Source: Streptomyces sp. NBC_00483 (GTDB lineage: Bacteria; Actinomycetota; Actinomycetes; Streptomycetales; Streptomycetaceae). From it: a stretch of 64,000 nt of DNA. How positions within the stretch are numbered: position 1 is the first letter of the stretch; each line of letters starts with the position of its first letter. The DNA lies in NCBI RefSeq assembly GCF_036013745.1, contig NZ_CP107880.1, forward strand, positions 10,044,001 through 10,108,000, in the 5' to 3' direction. Below, piece after piece: positions 44,635-53,805 of this stretch. Both the position numbers and the translations under genes were made by a program. The notes under the pieces were generated by a model that saw nothing but the letters and a program-made list of their open reading frames with translations, was not told where the DNA came from and made no database searches.

Positions 44635-46305
44635 GTGTACCGGCACGACCCGCGTTACGCCCCCGCTCCCGACGCCGTCCTCGCCGCCGGCTGGGAGCAG
44701 GTGGTGGCTCAACTCCCGTCAACACCGGCGGTATTGGCGATCGACGGGCCGCCGTCCGTCGACTGGGACGCGCTCGCCGCACACCTGTCGGGCGCGACAC
44801 TGCTCGACGTACGGGACCACTACGCGCCACCCGCCGAGATCCGCGCCCGCGTCGGCCACCCGGAGGGCGCGGACGACCCCTACTTCCGCAACCTCGCCGA
44901 GAACCCGCTCGACGACCTCTTCGACACGGTGCCCACACCCGAGGCCCCCGCCGAGGGACTCCTCGTCGTGTACGGGCCGGGCGCCGCCCTCGTCGCACAC
45001 GACCTGCTCTGGTACGCCGACGTACCCAAGCGGCACGCGGAAGCGGCCACGGTCGCGGGCACCCCGGGCACGAACCTCGGCCTCCCGGGCGAGAAGCCGG
45101 ACCCGCGGCGGCTGTTCTACACCGACTGGCCCATGCTCGACCGGCACCGCGACACCCTCGCCCCCCGCATCGACGGCTGGCTCGACCTCCAGGACCCCGG
45201 CAACCCGACCTGGCTCGACGGCCCCGGCCTGCGCGCCACCTGCGCCGCCCTGGCCCGCCAACCGGTGCGCACCCGCCCCTTTTTCAACTCGACGCCCTGG
45301 GGCGGGCATTGGGCGCAGAACGAACTCGGTTTCAACCCCGGATCCCGCAACACGGCGCTCGGCTACGAACTCATCGCACCCGAGGCGGGCATCCTCGTCG
45401 GAACCGGCCCCGAGGCGCAGGTCGAGGTGCCGTTCCAGCTGATGTGCGCACTGGAGCCGGACAGCGTCCTCGGCGAGGAGCCACACGCCCGCTTCGGCAC
45501 CTCGTTCCCCATCCGCTTCGACTACCTCGACACCGTCGGGGGCGGCAACCTCTCGCTGCACTGCCACCCCCAAGAGACGTACATGCGCGAGAAGTTCGGC
45601 TGGTCCTACACCCAGCACGAGACGTACTACATGTCCATCGGCAGCCCCGACACCAAGGTCTTCCTCGGCCTGCGCGAGGACGCCGACGTCGTCGCCTTCC
45701 GCAAGCAGGTCGAGGCGGCAGCGGCCCAGGGCACACCCATGGAGGTCGAGGACCACGTCCACGCCTTCCCCGCCGAACAGGGGCAGCTGTTCCTCATCCC
45801 GGCCGGCACCCCGCACGCCAGCGGCGCCGGCAATCTGGTCCTGGAGATCAGCGCCACCCCGTACCTGTACAGCCTGCGCTTCTACGACTGGCTCAGGCCC
45901 GACGCCGACGGCAACCCCCGCCCCCTGCCGTACGAGCACGGCTTCGCCAACCTGGACACCACACGGCGCGGCGAGGCCGTCGCCCGCGACCTCGTACAGC
46001 GACCGCGCACCCTGCGCGAGGGGGACGGCTGGCGCGAGGAGGTCATCGGCGCGCTCGACGAGATGTTCTACGAGGTGAGGAGGTACGCGCTCGACGCGGG
46101 CGCCGAGGCCCAGGACGACACCGCAGGGCGCTTCCACGTACTGAACGTGGTGGACGGCGACGGTGTCACCCTGCACACCGAAGCAGGTGACACCCACGCC
46201 TTGTCCTACGCGGAGACACTCACCGTGCCCGCGGCCGTCGGCCGGTACCGGCTGCGCGCGGCCGACGGAGGTCCTGTGCGGGTCGTGAAGGCGCTCGTCC
46301 GGTGA
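44635..46305 (+). CDS. manA: Class I mannose-6-phosphate isomerase-like protein with N-terminal extra domain
   Basis: The 556-residue protein is longer than ordinary ManA. The C-terminal 350 residues form the cupin isomerase: TPWGGHWAQNELGF, LSLHCHPQETYMREKFGWSYTQHETYY with its metal His/Glu set, and IPAGTPHASGAGN. The first 200 residues (PAVLAIDGPPSVDWDALAAHL, LLVVYGPGAALV) resemble a uridine-kinase-like fold lacking an intact P-loop. It would convert mannose-6-phosphate to fructose-6-phosphate. GTG at 44635 follows AAAGGAGA; the stop overlaps the ROK kinase start. The extra domain could bind phosphosugar or be a relic. Confidence 0.85.
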   Translation: MYRHDPRYAPAPDAVLAAGWEQVVAQLPSTPAVLAIDGPPSVDWDALAAHLSGATLLDVRDHYAPPAEIRARVGHPEGADDPYFRNLAENPLDDLFDTVPTPEAPAEGLLVVYGPGAALVAHDLLWYADVPKRHAEAATVAGTPGTNLGLPGEKPDPRRLFYTDWPMLDRHRDTLAPRIDGWLDLQDPGNPTWLDGPGLRATCAALARQPVRTRPFFNSTPWGGHWAQNELGFNPGSRNTALGYELIAPEAGILVGTGPEAQVEVPFQLMCALEPDSVLGEEPHARFGTSFPIRFDYLDTVGGGNLSLHCHPQETYMREKFGWSYTQHETYYMSIGSPDTKVFLGLREDADVVAFRKQVEAAAAQGTPMEVEDHVHAFPAEQGQLFLIPAGTPHASGAGNLVLEISATPYLYSLRFYDWLRPDADGNPRPLPYEHGFANLDTTRRGEAVARDLVQRPRTLREGDGWREEVIGALDEMFYEVRRYALDAGAEAQDDTAGRFHVLNVVDGDGVTLHTEAGDTHALSYAETLTVPAAVGRYRLRAADGGPVRVVKALVR

Positions 46306-47240
46306 TCCCGGTCATCGAGGTCGGCGGCACCCATGTCACCGCGGGCCTCGTCGACCCGGCCGACGGCAGGGTCGAGCGGCGCACCCACCGGCCGCTCGAC
46401 CCGGGCGCCCGCGCCGAGGACATCCTCGGCGCGGTGTGCCGTTGCGCCGACGCGCTGGACACCCCCGCGGGAACCACCTGGGGCGTGGCCCTGCCCGGCC
46501 CCTTCGACTACGCGCGCGGCATCGGACTCTTCGCGGACGTCGGCAAGTTCGAGGCGCTCTACGGGGTGGACGTACGGGCCGCGCTGCTCGACGGCATGGC
46601 CAAGCGGCCGGGCGGAATGGTCTTCCTCAACGACGCGCACGCGTTCCTGCTGGGGGAGTGCGCGGTGGGAGCCGCCACCGGACACGCCCGCGTCGTGGGC
46701 ATCACCCTCGGCACGGGGGTCGGCTCCGCCTTTCTCGGCGACGGCCGCATCCTCGACCGGGGCCCCGGAGTTCCGCCCGAGGGCCGCATGGACCTGACGA
46801 CCGTCGACGGCAGACCACTGGAGGAGTCCGTGTCCCGCCGCGCCCTGGTGGCCCGGTACGGCGAACAGGGCGTCGACGTGCGCGACATCGCCGAACGGGC
46901 CCGCGCCGGGGAGCGACTTGCCCGCCGCGTCCTGGACGAGGCGTTCGGGATACTCGGCGCCGCCCTCGGCCCGCGCCTCGCCGCGTTCGAGGCGACCGCA
47001 CTCGTCGTCGGAGGGTCGATGGCACGCTCCTGGGACCTGGTCGCACCGGCGCTGCACACGGGCCTGGCCAAGGGCGGCTGGCCACCCGAGGCGGCCGACG
47101 TGAGCGGGCCGCCTGCCACGCGGCATACTCGTGCGATGCGCCCCGCCGCCCCCGCCGCCCTCGCCGGCGACGCGGCGCTGCTGGGCGCGGCGCGCGCGGT
47201 CGCCGCCCGGAACACGAACCGCACAGGGCCGGGTCGGTAG
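46302..47240 (+). CDS. ROK family sugar kinase
   Basis: The 312-residue protein has the phosphate-1 motif VIEVGGTHVTAGLVDP, GVALPGPFDYARGIG, VVGITLGTGVGSAFL and a catalytic aspartate in FLNDAHAFLLGE. It lacks the N-terminal HTH and the Cys-rich zinc motif of ROK repressors, so it is an enzyme, probably phosphorylating the mannose released by the GH38 enzyme to mannose-6-phosphate. Start GTG at 46302 overlaps the isomerase stop by 4 bp. Confidence 0.88.
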   Translation: MIPVIEVGGTHVTAGLVDPADGRVERRTHRPLDPGARAEDILGAVCRCADALDTPAGTTWGVALPGPFDYARGIGLFADVGKFEALYGVDVRAALLDGMAKRPGGMVFLNDAHAFLLGECAVGAATGHARVVGITLGTGVGSAFLGDGRILDRGPGVPPEGRMDLTTVDGRPLEESVSRRALVARYGEQGVDVRDIAERARAGERLARRVLDEAFGILGAALGPRLAAFEATALVVGGSMARSWDLVAPALHTGLAKGGWPPEAADVSGPPATRHTRAMRPAAPAALAGDAALLGAARAVAARNTNRTGPGR

Positions 47241-47269
47241 CGGCCACCAGGACCGGCAAGGGGGAGACA

Positions 47270-48310
47270 TTGGGCACGTCCGGCGCCGGCGCCGCCAAGG
47301 ACCCGCATCCGACGGTGCGGGACGTCGCGCAGCGGGCGCGGGTCAGCGCCATGACGGTCTCGCGCGTGCTGCGCGACGACCCCAAGGTGCTGCCCGCCAC
47401 CGCGGAGCGGGTCCGCGCCGCGGCAGCCGAACTCGGCTACCGGCGCAACGAGATGGCGCGCAGCCTGCGCCTGGGCAGCGGCACCGGGCTCGTCGGACTC
47501 GTCGTCACCAACCTCGCCAATCCCTTCTACTCCCGGCTCGCCCTCGGCGTCGACGCCGTCGTCGGCGGGCACGGCCTGAAGACCGTCATCGGCAACACGG
47601 GACACGACCTCGACAGCGAACGCGGCCTCGTCGAGGACCTGGTCGCCCGCCGCGTCGACGGCATCATCGTCGTGCCCGCCGACGACGACCAGCGCCACCT
47701 CGCCGCCGCCGCGGCCGGTGGCGTGCCCGTCGTCGTCGCGAGCCGCCCCCCGAACGGCTTCGACGCAGACTGCGTCCTCGTCGACGACCACGGCGGAGCC
47801 CGGTCCGTCACCCGCAAACTCCTCGACGCCGGGCACCGCCGCATCGGCTTCCTCGGCTCGCCACCCGCCGTCTACACGGGAACGGAACGCCTGCGCGGCT
47901 TCACTGATGCCCTCGCCGAGGCGGGCATCGAGCGGGAGCCGGACCACGTACGCCTCGGGCAGCAGCAGACGGCCGAGGCGACACGTGCCGCCGCCGAGCT
48001 GCTGGCCCTTCCCGAGCCACCGACCGCGCTGTTCTGCTCCAACAACCGCAACACCATCGGCGCCTTCCGCGCCATCAGGGCCGCCGGAGCCCCCACCGCG
48101 CTCGCGGGTTTCGACGACTTCGAACTCGCCGACGTCCTCGGCCTGCCGCTGACCATCGCCGCGTACGACAGCGACGAACTCGGCAAGGAGGCGGGCCGGT
48201 TGCTCGTCTCGCGGCTCGGCGAGCGCGCGGCGGCGGGCGGCGGACAGGGCGCCACCCCGGCCGCCGCACGGCGCGCCGTGGTGCCCACGACCCTCGTCCA
48301 CTACGGCTAG
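47270..48310 (+). CDS. LacI family transcriptional regulator
   Basis: The 346-residue protein has a LacI HTH (TVRDVAQRARVSAMTVSRVL, about residues 15-34) and a periplasmic-binding-like effector domain (GLVGLVVTNLANPFYSRLA). I start at TTG 47270, 3-4 bp after GGGGAGA, since the next usable GTG would cut the HTH. It lies inside the mannoside operon and probably represses it through the palindrome at 38167-38184, with a mannose-derived inducer. Confidence 0.9.
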   Translation: MGTSGAGAAKDPHPTVRDVAQRARVSAMTVSRVLRDDPKVLPATAERVRAAAAELGYRRNEMARSLRLGSGTGLVGLVVTNLANPFYSRLALGVDAVVGGHGLKTVIGNTGHDLDSERGLVEDLVARRVDGIIVVPADDDQRHLAAAAAGGVPVVVASRPPNGFDADCVLVDDHGGARSVTRKLLDAGHRRIGFLGSPPAVYTGTERLRGFTDALAEAGIEREPDHVRLGQQQTAEATRAAAELLALPEPPTALFCSNNRNTIGAFRAIRAAGAPTALAGFDDFELADVLGLPLTIAAYDSDELGKEAGRLLVSRLGERAAAGGGQGATPAAARRAVVPTTLVHYG

Positions 48311-48368
48311 GGTCGGAAGGCCCGCAGGGGCTAAAAAGCCCGTCCCACCTCGGAGGAGCCCGCCACCG

Positions 48369-49544
48369 ATGCCCGACACCCCGACCGCTCCCGTCATCCA
48401 CGGCAACGTCCCCGGCTCCTTCGCCCGGGGCGTCCTCGTCGAGCGGCACCCCGCGCTCATCGAGAAGGTGCGTGCCGCGTTCCCGTACGGACCCGAGCAG
48501 CACCGTGCCCTCGACGCCCTCCTGCGGAACACGGCGGACGGTGTGATCGAGCCGCTGGGTGACGGGGCGCCCGACCGGGAGCGCTGGGACGCGTGGGGGA
48601 GCGAATGGTTCGGGGCGTCGTGGTTCGACGCGCCGTTCCTGTGGGCGGAGAGCTATTTTTACCGTCAACTCCTCGGCGCCGTCGGATACTTCGCGCAAGG
48701 GCCCTGGCAGGGCGTCGATCCGTTCCGGCCGTTCAAGCAGGCCGAGCTCGACACCCCCGAGACCGACGCCGAACTGGGCGCGGTCGACCGTCTGGCCGAG
48801 GTGTCCGTGGCGGAGCGGGAGCGCGGACTGCTGCTTGGGGCACTCTGGGGAAACCGCGCCGACCTCGGCTTCCGCGTCACCGCCGACGGCGACGAACCGG
48901 GCGCGGACACGCAACTCGTCGCCGACGACTCCGACGCGTTCTGGGCCGCACTGCCGCAGGGCGGTGGCGCCACGGTGAGCCTGGTGGCGGACAATGCCGG
49001 GCGCGAACTCCTCGCCGACCTGCTGCTCGTCGACCACCTGCTGCACAGCGGGCGCGCCGCACGCGTGATCGTGCAGGTCAAGCCGTACCCGTACTACGTG
49101 TCCGACGCGATGACCGCCGACGTCGTCGACTGCGTGCGGCGGCTTACCCGGGCGGGCGGCGCGGCGGCCGAGGCCGGCGGGCGGATCTGGGAGGCGATGG
49201 GGGACGGGCGGCTCGTGGTCCGCGCCCACCCCTTCTCCTGCGCGCCGCTGCCGTACGCCGACATGCCCGACGACCTGCGCGCCGAGTTCGCGGCGACGAC
49301 GCTCACCGTGCTCAAGGGAGACCTCAACTACCGGCGCCTGGTGGGGGACCGACTGTGGGAGCCCACGGCGTCGTTCGCCGAACGCGTCGCGTACTGGCCC
49401 ACCCCCGTCGTCGCGCTCCGCACGCTCAAGTGCGACGTGATCGTCGGCCTGGAGGCGTCCGTCCGGGGCGCACTGGACGCCGCCGAACCGCACCAGAAGT
49501 GGCGGGTCAGCGGCGCCCACGCGCTCGTACAGGCGCGCATGTGA
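48369..49544 (+). CDS. Damage-control phosphatase, ARMT1/DUF89 family
   Basis: The 391-residue protein has the DUF89 landmarks: FWAALPQGGG, LVADNAGRELLADLLL with the metal Asp-Asn pair, and the C-terminal KGDLNYRRLVGDR. Such phosphatases remove damaging or off-pathway phosphorylated metabolites, especially sugar phosphates such as fructose-1-phosphate. At the end of a mannose kinase/isomerase operon it plausibly clears misphosphorylated sugars. ATG at 48369 has GGAGGAG in front. It converges with the MFS gene, 9 bp apart. Confidence 0.85.
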   Translation: MPDTPTAPVIHGNVPGSFARGVLVERHPALIEKVRAAFPYGPEQHRALDALLRNTADGVIEPLGDGAPDRERWDAWGSEWFGASWFDAPFLWAESYFYRQLLGAVGYFAQGPWQGVDPFRPFKQAELDTPETDAELGAVDRLAEVSVAERERGLLLGALWGNRADLGFRVTADGDEPGADTQLVADDSDAFWAALPQGGGATVSLVADNAGRELLADLLLVDHLLHSGRAARVIVQVKPYPYYVSDAMTADVVDCVRRLTRAGGAAAEAGGRIWEAMGDGRLVVRAHPFSCAPLPYADMPDDLRAEFAATTLTVLKGDLNYRRLVGDRLWEPTASFAERVAYWPTPVVALRTLKCDVIVGLEASVRGALDAAEPHQKWRVSGAHALVQARM

Positions 49545-49553
49545 CGTGACGGG

Positions 49554-50936
49554 TCAGGCCGCCGCGCGCTCCAGCGTCTCCAGGGACCGGCCCGCCGTCT
49601 CCCGGACGAACACCGCCGTGAACGCGAACGCGAGGACGCAGATCCCCGCGAAGAGCGCGAAGGCGATGCCCGCCCCGGCCGTCAGCAGCACCGGGAAGAC
49701 CAGCGAGACGGCGAAGTTGGCGGCCCAGTTCGTGCCCGAGCCGACACTCACGCCGACGCTGCGCACCCGCAGCGGGAACAGCTCCGGCAGCATCACCCAC
49801 AGCAGCGGCGCCCAGCTCAACGAGTACGCCACCTTGAAGACGGCGAGGCTCGCGACGGCCGCGACCTGGCCGAGCGTCTGGTGCAGCAGACCGAGCGAGA
49901 ACACCGCGCACAGCGTGCTCATGCTGACGACCATCAGGACGAGCCCGGTGAGCAGCAACGGCTTGCGGCCGACCCGGTCCACCAGGCGTCCGGTCACGAA
50001 TGTCGTGACGATCGAGAGGACGCCGAGCCCGACGCTGTTGAGCAGCGCCGCGGAGTCCCCGAAACCGGCCGCCTTCAGGATCGTCGGCGCGTAGAAGACG
50101 ATCGTGTTGGAGCCGATGATCTGCTGGATCACCGCCATCGCGACGGCGATGCACAGACCGCGCCGCACCCGGCGGTCGGCGAACAACTCCCGCAGGCGGC
50201 CCCGGCGTTCGTGCCCGCCGTGCGCGGCGGCGCGGATGTCCGCGAGCTCGGCGTCGGCCTCCTCCTCGGTGTGCAGGCGCAGCAGTACCGTGCGGGCCTC
50301 GTCCTCGCGGCCGTGCGCGACGAGCCAGCGCGGGGTCTCCGGCTGCGTCCACATCCCCGCGAACAGCACGGCGGCGGGGACGAGCGCGAGCCCGAGCATC
50401 CAGCGCCAGGCGCCCGCGTCGGACAGCAGGTAGGAGATGAGGTACGACACGAAGATGCCGACCGCGATCATCATCTGGTTGAGCGTCGACACCCGGCCGC
50501 GGATGGCGGTCGGGGCCAGCTCGGAGAGATAGCTGGGGATCACGGACGAGGACAGGCCGACGGCCACACCCGTGATGACCCGGAACGCGATGAGTGACCA
50601 GGGCCCCGTGGCCACCGCCATGCCGAGCGCACCCGCGCCGAAGACGACGGCCGTGCAGAGCATGACCGGGCGGCGCCCCCAGCGGTCGGTGGCGGGCCCC
50701 GCCGCGAAGCAGCCGGCGATGGCGCCGATCATCAGCGAGCTGACGAACGCGCCCTGCATCCAGGCGCTCAGGCCCAGGTCGCGGGTGAGGAACAGCTGGG
50801 CGCCCGCCACGATCCCCATGTCGTACCCGGACAGCAGACCGCCGAAGGCGCCGCAGAGATAGAGCAGAAGCGTGCGGCGTGAACGGACGTCCGCGCTCGG
50901 TGCGTCGGACACCGAGGTCCTGGTGACGGCAGGCAT
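49554..50936 (-). CDS. MFS sugar porter
   Basis: The 460-residue protein has 12 predicted helices and sugar-porter motifs: GYDMGIVAGA, DRWGRRPVML, PETPRWLVAHGRE and PELFPLRVRSVGVSVGSGTNW. It imports a hexose, pentose or polyol by proton symport. ATG at 50936 follows AAGGGAG. It is divergent from a ROK repressor, with the inverted operator between them, so its substrate is likely that repressor's ligand. Longer upstream frames run into the ROK gene and are rejected. Confidence 0.92.
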   Translation of the reverse strand: MPAVTRTSVSDAPSADVRSRRTLLLYLCGAFGGLLSGYDMGIVAGAQLFLTRDLGLSAWMQGAFVSSLMIGAIAGCFAAGPATDRWGRRPVMLCTAVVFGAGALGMAVATGPWSLIAFRVITGVAVGLSSSVIPSYLSELAPTAIRGRVSTLNQMMIAVGIFVSYLISYLLSDAGAWRWMLGLALVPAAVLFAGMWTQPETPRWLVAHGREDEARTVLLRLHTEEEADAELADIRAAAHGGHERRGRLRELFADRRVRRGLCIAVAMAVIQQIIGSNTIVFYAPTILKAAGFGDSAALLNSVGLGVLSIVTTFVTGRLVDRVGRKPLLLTGLVLMVVSMSTLCAVFSLGLLHQTLGQVAAVASLAVFKVAYSLSWAPLLWVMLPELFPLRVRSVGVSVGSGTNWAANFAVSLVFPVLLTAGAGIAFALFAGICVLAFAFTAVFVRETAGRSLETLERAAA

Positions 50937-50972
50937 GACGAGCTCCCTTGCTGGTCGGCTCCGCATCATTAG

Positions 50973-51041
50973 CGTCAACACTCCGACGAAAATCAAGGGG
51001 GTTCGGACCAGCAGTTTTGATTTCTGTCGGGAGTCTTGACG
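50973..51041. promoter_or_regulatory. Inverted ROK operator between MFS and ROK genes
   Basis: CGTCAACACTCC-GAC then AATCAA (left, from 50973) mirrors TTGATTT...GTCGGGAGTCTTGACG (right, to 51041): a long imperfect inverted repeat with arms of about 24 bp. Each arm includes a TTGACG reading outward, so regulator binding would cover the -35 elements of both divergent promoters. Confidence 0.7.
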
Positions 51042-51065
51042 TAAATGCGGGACGCGGGGGAGTAT
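51036..51065 (+). promoter_or_regulatory. Candidate ROK-gene promoter, probably leaderless
   Basis: TTGACG at 51036-51041, an 18-bp spacer and GAGTAT at 51060-51065. The expected start of transcription, about 7 bp on, falls at or next to the ATG (51073), implying a leaderless mRNA. The -35 is embedded in the operator's right arm. Confidence 0.6.
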
Positions 51066-51072
51066 CCGACCC

Positions 51073-52266
51073 ATGGCAGTGGTCAAACACCCCACCGGGA
51101 ACCCCACCGTGCTGCGCCAGTTGCGGTACGGGAACGTGGAGCGGGTCCTCCAGGTGCTGCGCAGGCAGGGCCCCAGCAGCAGGGCCGATGTGGCCACCGC
51201 CACGGGCCTTTCACGCACCACGCTCTCCGGCATCGTCGGGCAGCTGCTCGCCGACGGTGTCGTGACCGAGGAGCCCGCGGGCCCGCCCTCCGGCCGCGGC
51301 CGCCCGGTGCACCGGCTCACGCTCAATCCGCGCTCCGCCCAGGCGGTGGGCATCGAGGTGGGCCGCGAGCGCATCACGGTCGCGATCGCCAACGCGGCGC
51401 ACGAGGTCACCGCCTTCGCCGGCACCCATCACGCGCAGCGCTCCGGAGCCCGTGAACAGGCGGGCGCCGCACTGGAGTTGCTGCGCGACCTCGCCGCCCG
51501 CGAAGGCATCGACCTCGCCGGACTCGGCGGTGTCGGCATCGGCACACCGGGCCCCGGAGACACCACGGACCGGCGGCAGGCCGTCGCCGACGCCGTCTCC
51601 GAAGCGCTCGATGTGCCGGTGCTCGCCGACAACAACACACGGCTCGCGGCGCTCGGCGAGGCCATCTGGGGCGCGGCCCGCGGCGCGGGCGACGCCCTGC
51701 ACCTCACGCTCTCGTACGGCATCGGCGGCGGGCTCGTCGCCGGTGGCCTGCTGTTCCGTGGCGCGCAGGGCGCGGCGGGCGAACTCGGACACATCAGCGT
51801 CGACGTCGAAGGGCCGCGCTGCTGGTGCGGCGGGCACGGCTGCCTGGAGCAGGTCGCCGCCGTGCCCGCGCTGCTGCGGGCGGCCGGGCGGCGCAGCTGG
51901 GAACGCTTCACGGAGGCGTTCGCGGCCGGAGCCGACACCGAGCGCGCGGTCGTCGATCGTGCGGCGCTCGCCGTCGGACGTGCGCTCGCCGCCGCGTCCA
52001 GCACCGCCAACCCCCGCCGCATCGTGCTCGGCGGCGAGGTCGCCGAGCTCGGCCCGGTCTTCCTCGGACGCGTCGAAGAAGCCTTCCGCCGGTACACCGC
52101 CACCCGCGTCCACCGCAGCGTGGAACTCGTCCCGGCCGCGCTCGGCGAGCGATCCGGAGCGCTCGGCGCGCTCGCCCTCGTCTTCCACGAGTCACCACTG
52201 CTCGCGGGGTACGCGACGGCGGAGGCGGTGGCACCCCGGGTGGACACCGCCACCCACGCCTCGTAG
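51073..52266 (+). CDS. ROK family transcriptional repressor
   Basis: The 397-residue protein fuses an N-terminal winged helix (GPSSRADVATATGLSRTTLSGIVGQLLADG) to a ROK domain with the zinc motif CWCGGHGCLEQ and GIGTPGPGDTTD. It resembles XylR/NagC-type repressors that respond to a sugar. It is divergent from the MFS porter and precedes the sulfatase and FGE genes (52 bp gap), so it likely governs both directions. No Shine-Dalgarno is evident at its ATG, in line with the leaderless promoter. Confidence 0.92.
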   Translation: MAVVKHPTGNPTVLRQLRYGNVERVLQVLRRQGPSSRADVATATGLSRTTLSGIVGQLLADGVVTEEPAGPPSGRGRPVHRLTLNPRSAQAVGIEVGRERITVAIANAAHEVTAFAGTHHAQRSGAREQAGAALELLRDLAAREGIDLAGLGGVGIGTPGPGDTTDRRQAVADAVSEALDVPVLADNNTRLAALGEAIWGAARGAGDALHLTLSYGIGGGLVAGGLLFRGAQGAAGELGHISVDVEGPRCWCGGHGCLEQVAAVPALLRAAGRRSWERFTEAFAAGADTERAVVDRAALAVGRALAAASSTANPRRIVLGGEVAELGPVFLGRVEEAFRRYTATRVHRSVELVPAALGERSGALGALALVFHESPLLAGYATAEAVAPRVDTATHAS

Positions 52267-52317
52267 CACCTGTCCTGAACCGAACCACCCCCCTCGTACG
52301 ATCCGAAAGGCACCGCC

Positions 52318-53805
52318 GTGCGCCACAACATGCTCTTCCTGATGACCGACCAGCACCGGGTCGACACCCTCGGTGCCTACGGCAACCCGCACGTGCGCAC
52401 CCCGAACCTCGACCGGATCGCCGCCGAGGGCACCCGTTTCGACAGCTGCTACACACCCACCGCGATCTGCACCCCGGCCCGCGCCAGCCTGCTCACCGGT
52501 GCCGCCCCCTTCCGGCACAAGCTGCTCGCCAACTACGAGCGAAACGTCGGGTACTTGGAGGACCTCGCCGACGGCCAGTTCACCTTCGCCGAGCAGCTCA
52601 AGGGCGACGGCTACAACCTGGGCCTGATGGGCAAGTGGCACGGCGGCGTCAAGCGCACCGCCGCCGACTACGGCTTCGAGGGCCCGAACCTCGAGGGCTG
52701 GCACAACCCCGTCGACCACCCCGACTACCTCGACTACCTCAAGGAGCGGGGCCTGCCCGAGTACGCGATCAGCGACCGGATGCGCGGCACCACCCCCAAC
52801 GGCAGCCCCGGCAACCTCCTCGCCGCCCGCCTCCACCAACCAGTCGAAGCCACCTTCGAGTACTACCTCGCCACCCGCACCATCGAGATGCTCGAACGGT
52901 TCGCGCAGGACGAGAACGGCGGCGAGGGCAACCCGTTCTTCCTCGCCACCCACTTCTTCGGCCCCCACCTGCCGTACATCCTGCCGAACGAGTACTTCGA
53001 CATGTACGACCCGGAACTCGTCGAACTGCCCGCCTCCATGGCCGAGACGTTCGCGAACAAGCCGCCGGTGCAGAGCAACTACAGCCAGCTGTGGGCCTTC
53101 GACACCATGCCGCTGGAGGACAGCCGCAAGCTCATATCCGCCTACTGGGGCTACGTGACACTCATCGACGAGCAGATCGGCCGCATCATGCAGGCCGTGC
53201 GCGACCTCGGCCTCGACGAGCGCACCGCCGTCTGCTTCACCGCCGACCACGGCGAGTTCACCGGCGCCCACCGGCTGCACGACAAGGGCCCCGCCATGTA
53301 CGAGGACATCTACCGGATCCCCGGACTGCTCCGCGTCCCCGGCGGCGAGTCGGGCCAGGTCCGTGACGAGTTCGTCTCCCTGACCGACTACACGGCGACG
53401 ATTTTGGAGCTCGCGGGCGCCGATGCCTCGCCCGCCGTCGACAGCCGCAGCCTGCTGCCTCTGGCTCACGGCGAGCACCCCGAGTGGGACGAACACCACC
53501 TCGCCGAGTACCACGGCCACCACTTCCCGTACCCTCAGCGCATGCTGCGCACCCGCCGCTACAAGCTCGTCGTGAACCCCGAGTCCCACAACGAGCTGTA
53601 CGACCTCGAAGCCGACCCTGACGAGCTGCAGAACCGCTACGGGCACCCCGAACTGCGCGAGGTGCGCACGCAGTTGATGCACCGCCTGTACCACCTGCTG
53701 CGCGACCGCGGCGACAACTTCTACCACTGGATGACACCGATGTACGACGTGCCGACCGACTACGACACGACGCTGTCCGCGTTCGAGTCGGAGGGTGTGG
53801 CGTAA
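52318..53805 (+). CDS. Type I (formylglycine) sulfatase
   Basis: The 495-residue protein has the sulfatase fold start LFLMTDQHRVDTLGAYGNP with metal ligand D10 and the maturation signature C51-T-P-A-R followed by ASLLTG; C51 would become formylglycine. Further motifs GLMGKWHGG and FTADHGEFTGAH support it. No signal peptide is seen, so it hydrolyses sulfate esters in the cytoplasm, probably of an imported sulfated sugar or phenol. Its stop overlaps the FGE start by one base. GTG start with GAAAGG upstream. Confidence 0.93.
   Translation: MRHNMLFLMTDQHRVDTLGAYGNPHVRTPNLDRIAAEGTRFDSCYTPTAICTPARASLLTGAAPFRHKLLANYERNVGYLEDLADGQFTFAEQLKGDGYNLGLMGKWHGGVKRTAADYGFEGPNLEGWHNPVDHPDYLDYLKERGLPEYAISDRMRGTTPNGSPGNLLAARLHQPVEATFEYYLATRTIEMLERFAQDENGGEGNPFFLATHFFGPHLPYILPNEYFDMYDPELVELPASMAETFANKPPVQSNYSQLWAFDTMPLEDSRKLISAYWGYVTLIDEQIGRIMQAVRDLGLDERTAVCFTADHGEFTGAHRLHDKGPAMYEDIYRIPGLLRVPGGESGQVRDEFVSLTDYTATILELAGADASPAVDSRSLLPLAHGEHPEWDEHHLAEYHGHHFPYPQRMLRTRRYKLVVNPESHNELYDLEADPDELQNRYGHPELREVRTQLMHRLYHLLRDRGDNFYHWMTPMYDVPTDYDTTLSAFESEGVA

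Noticed and set aside
41251..44712. 1153-codon minus-strand frame opposite the GH38 gene
   Set aside because: Antisense to a gene with intact catalytic motifs; repetitive Gly/Val/Arg/Asp composition.
48320..48345. Small GGGCT/AGCCC hairpin after the LacI gene
   Set aside because: Only a 5-bp stem, too weak to call a terminator; the DUF89 gene follows closely and is likely co-transcribed.
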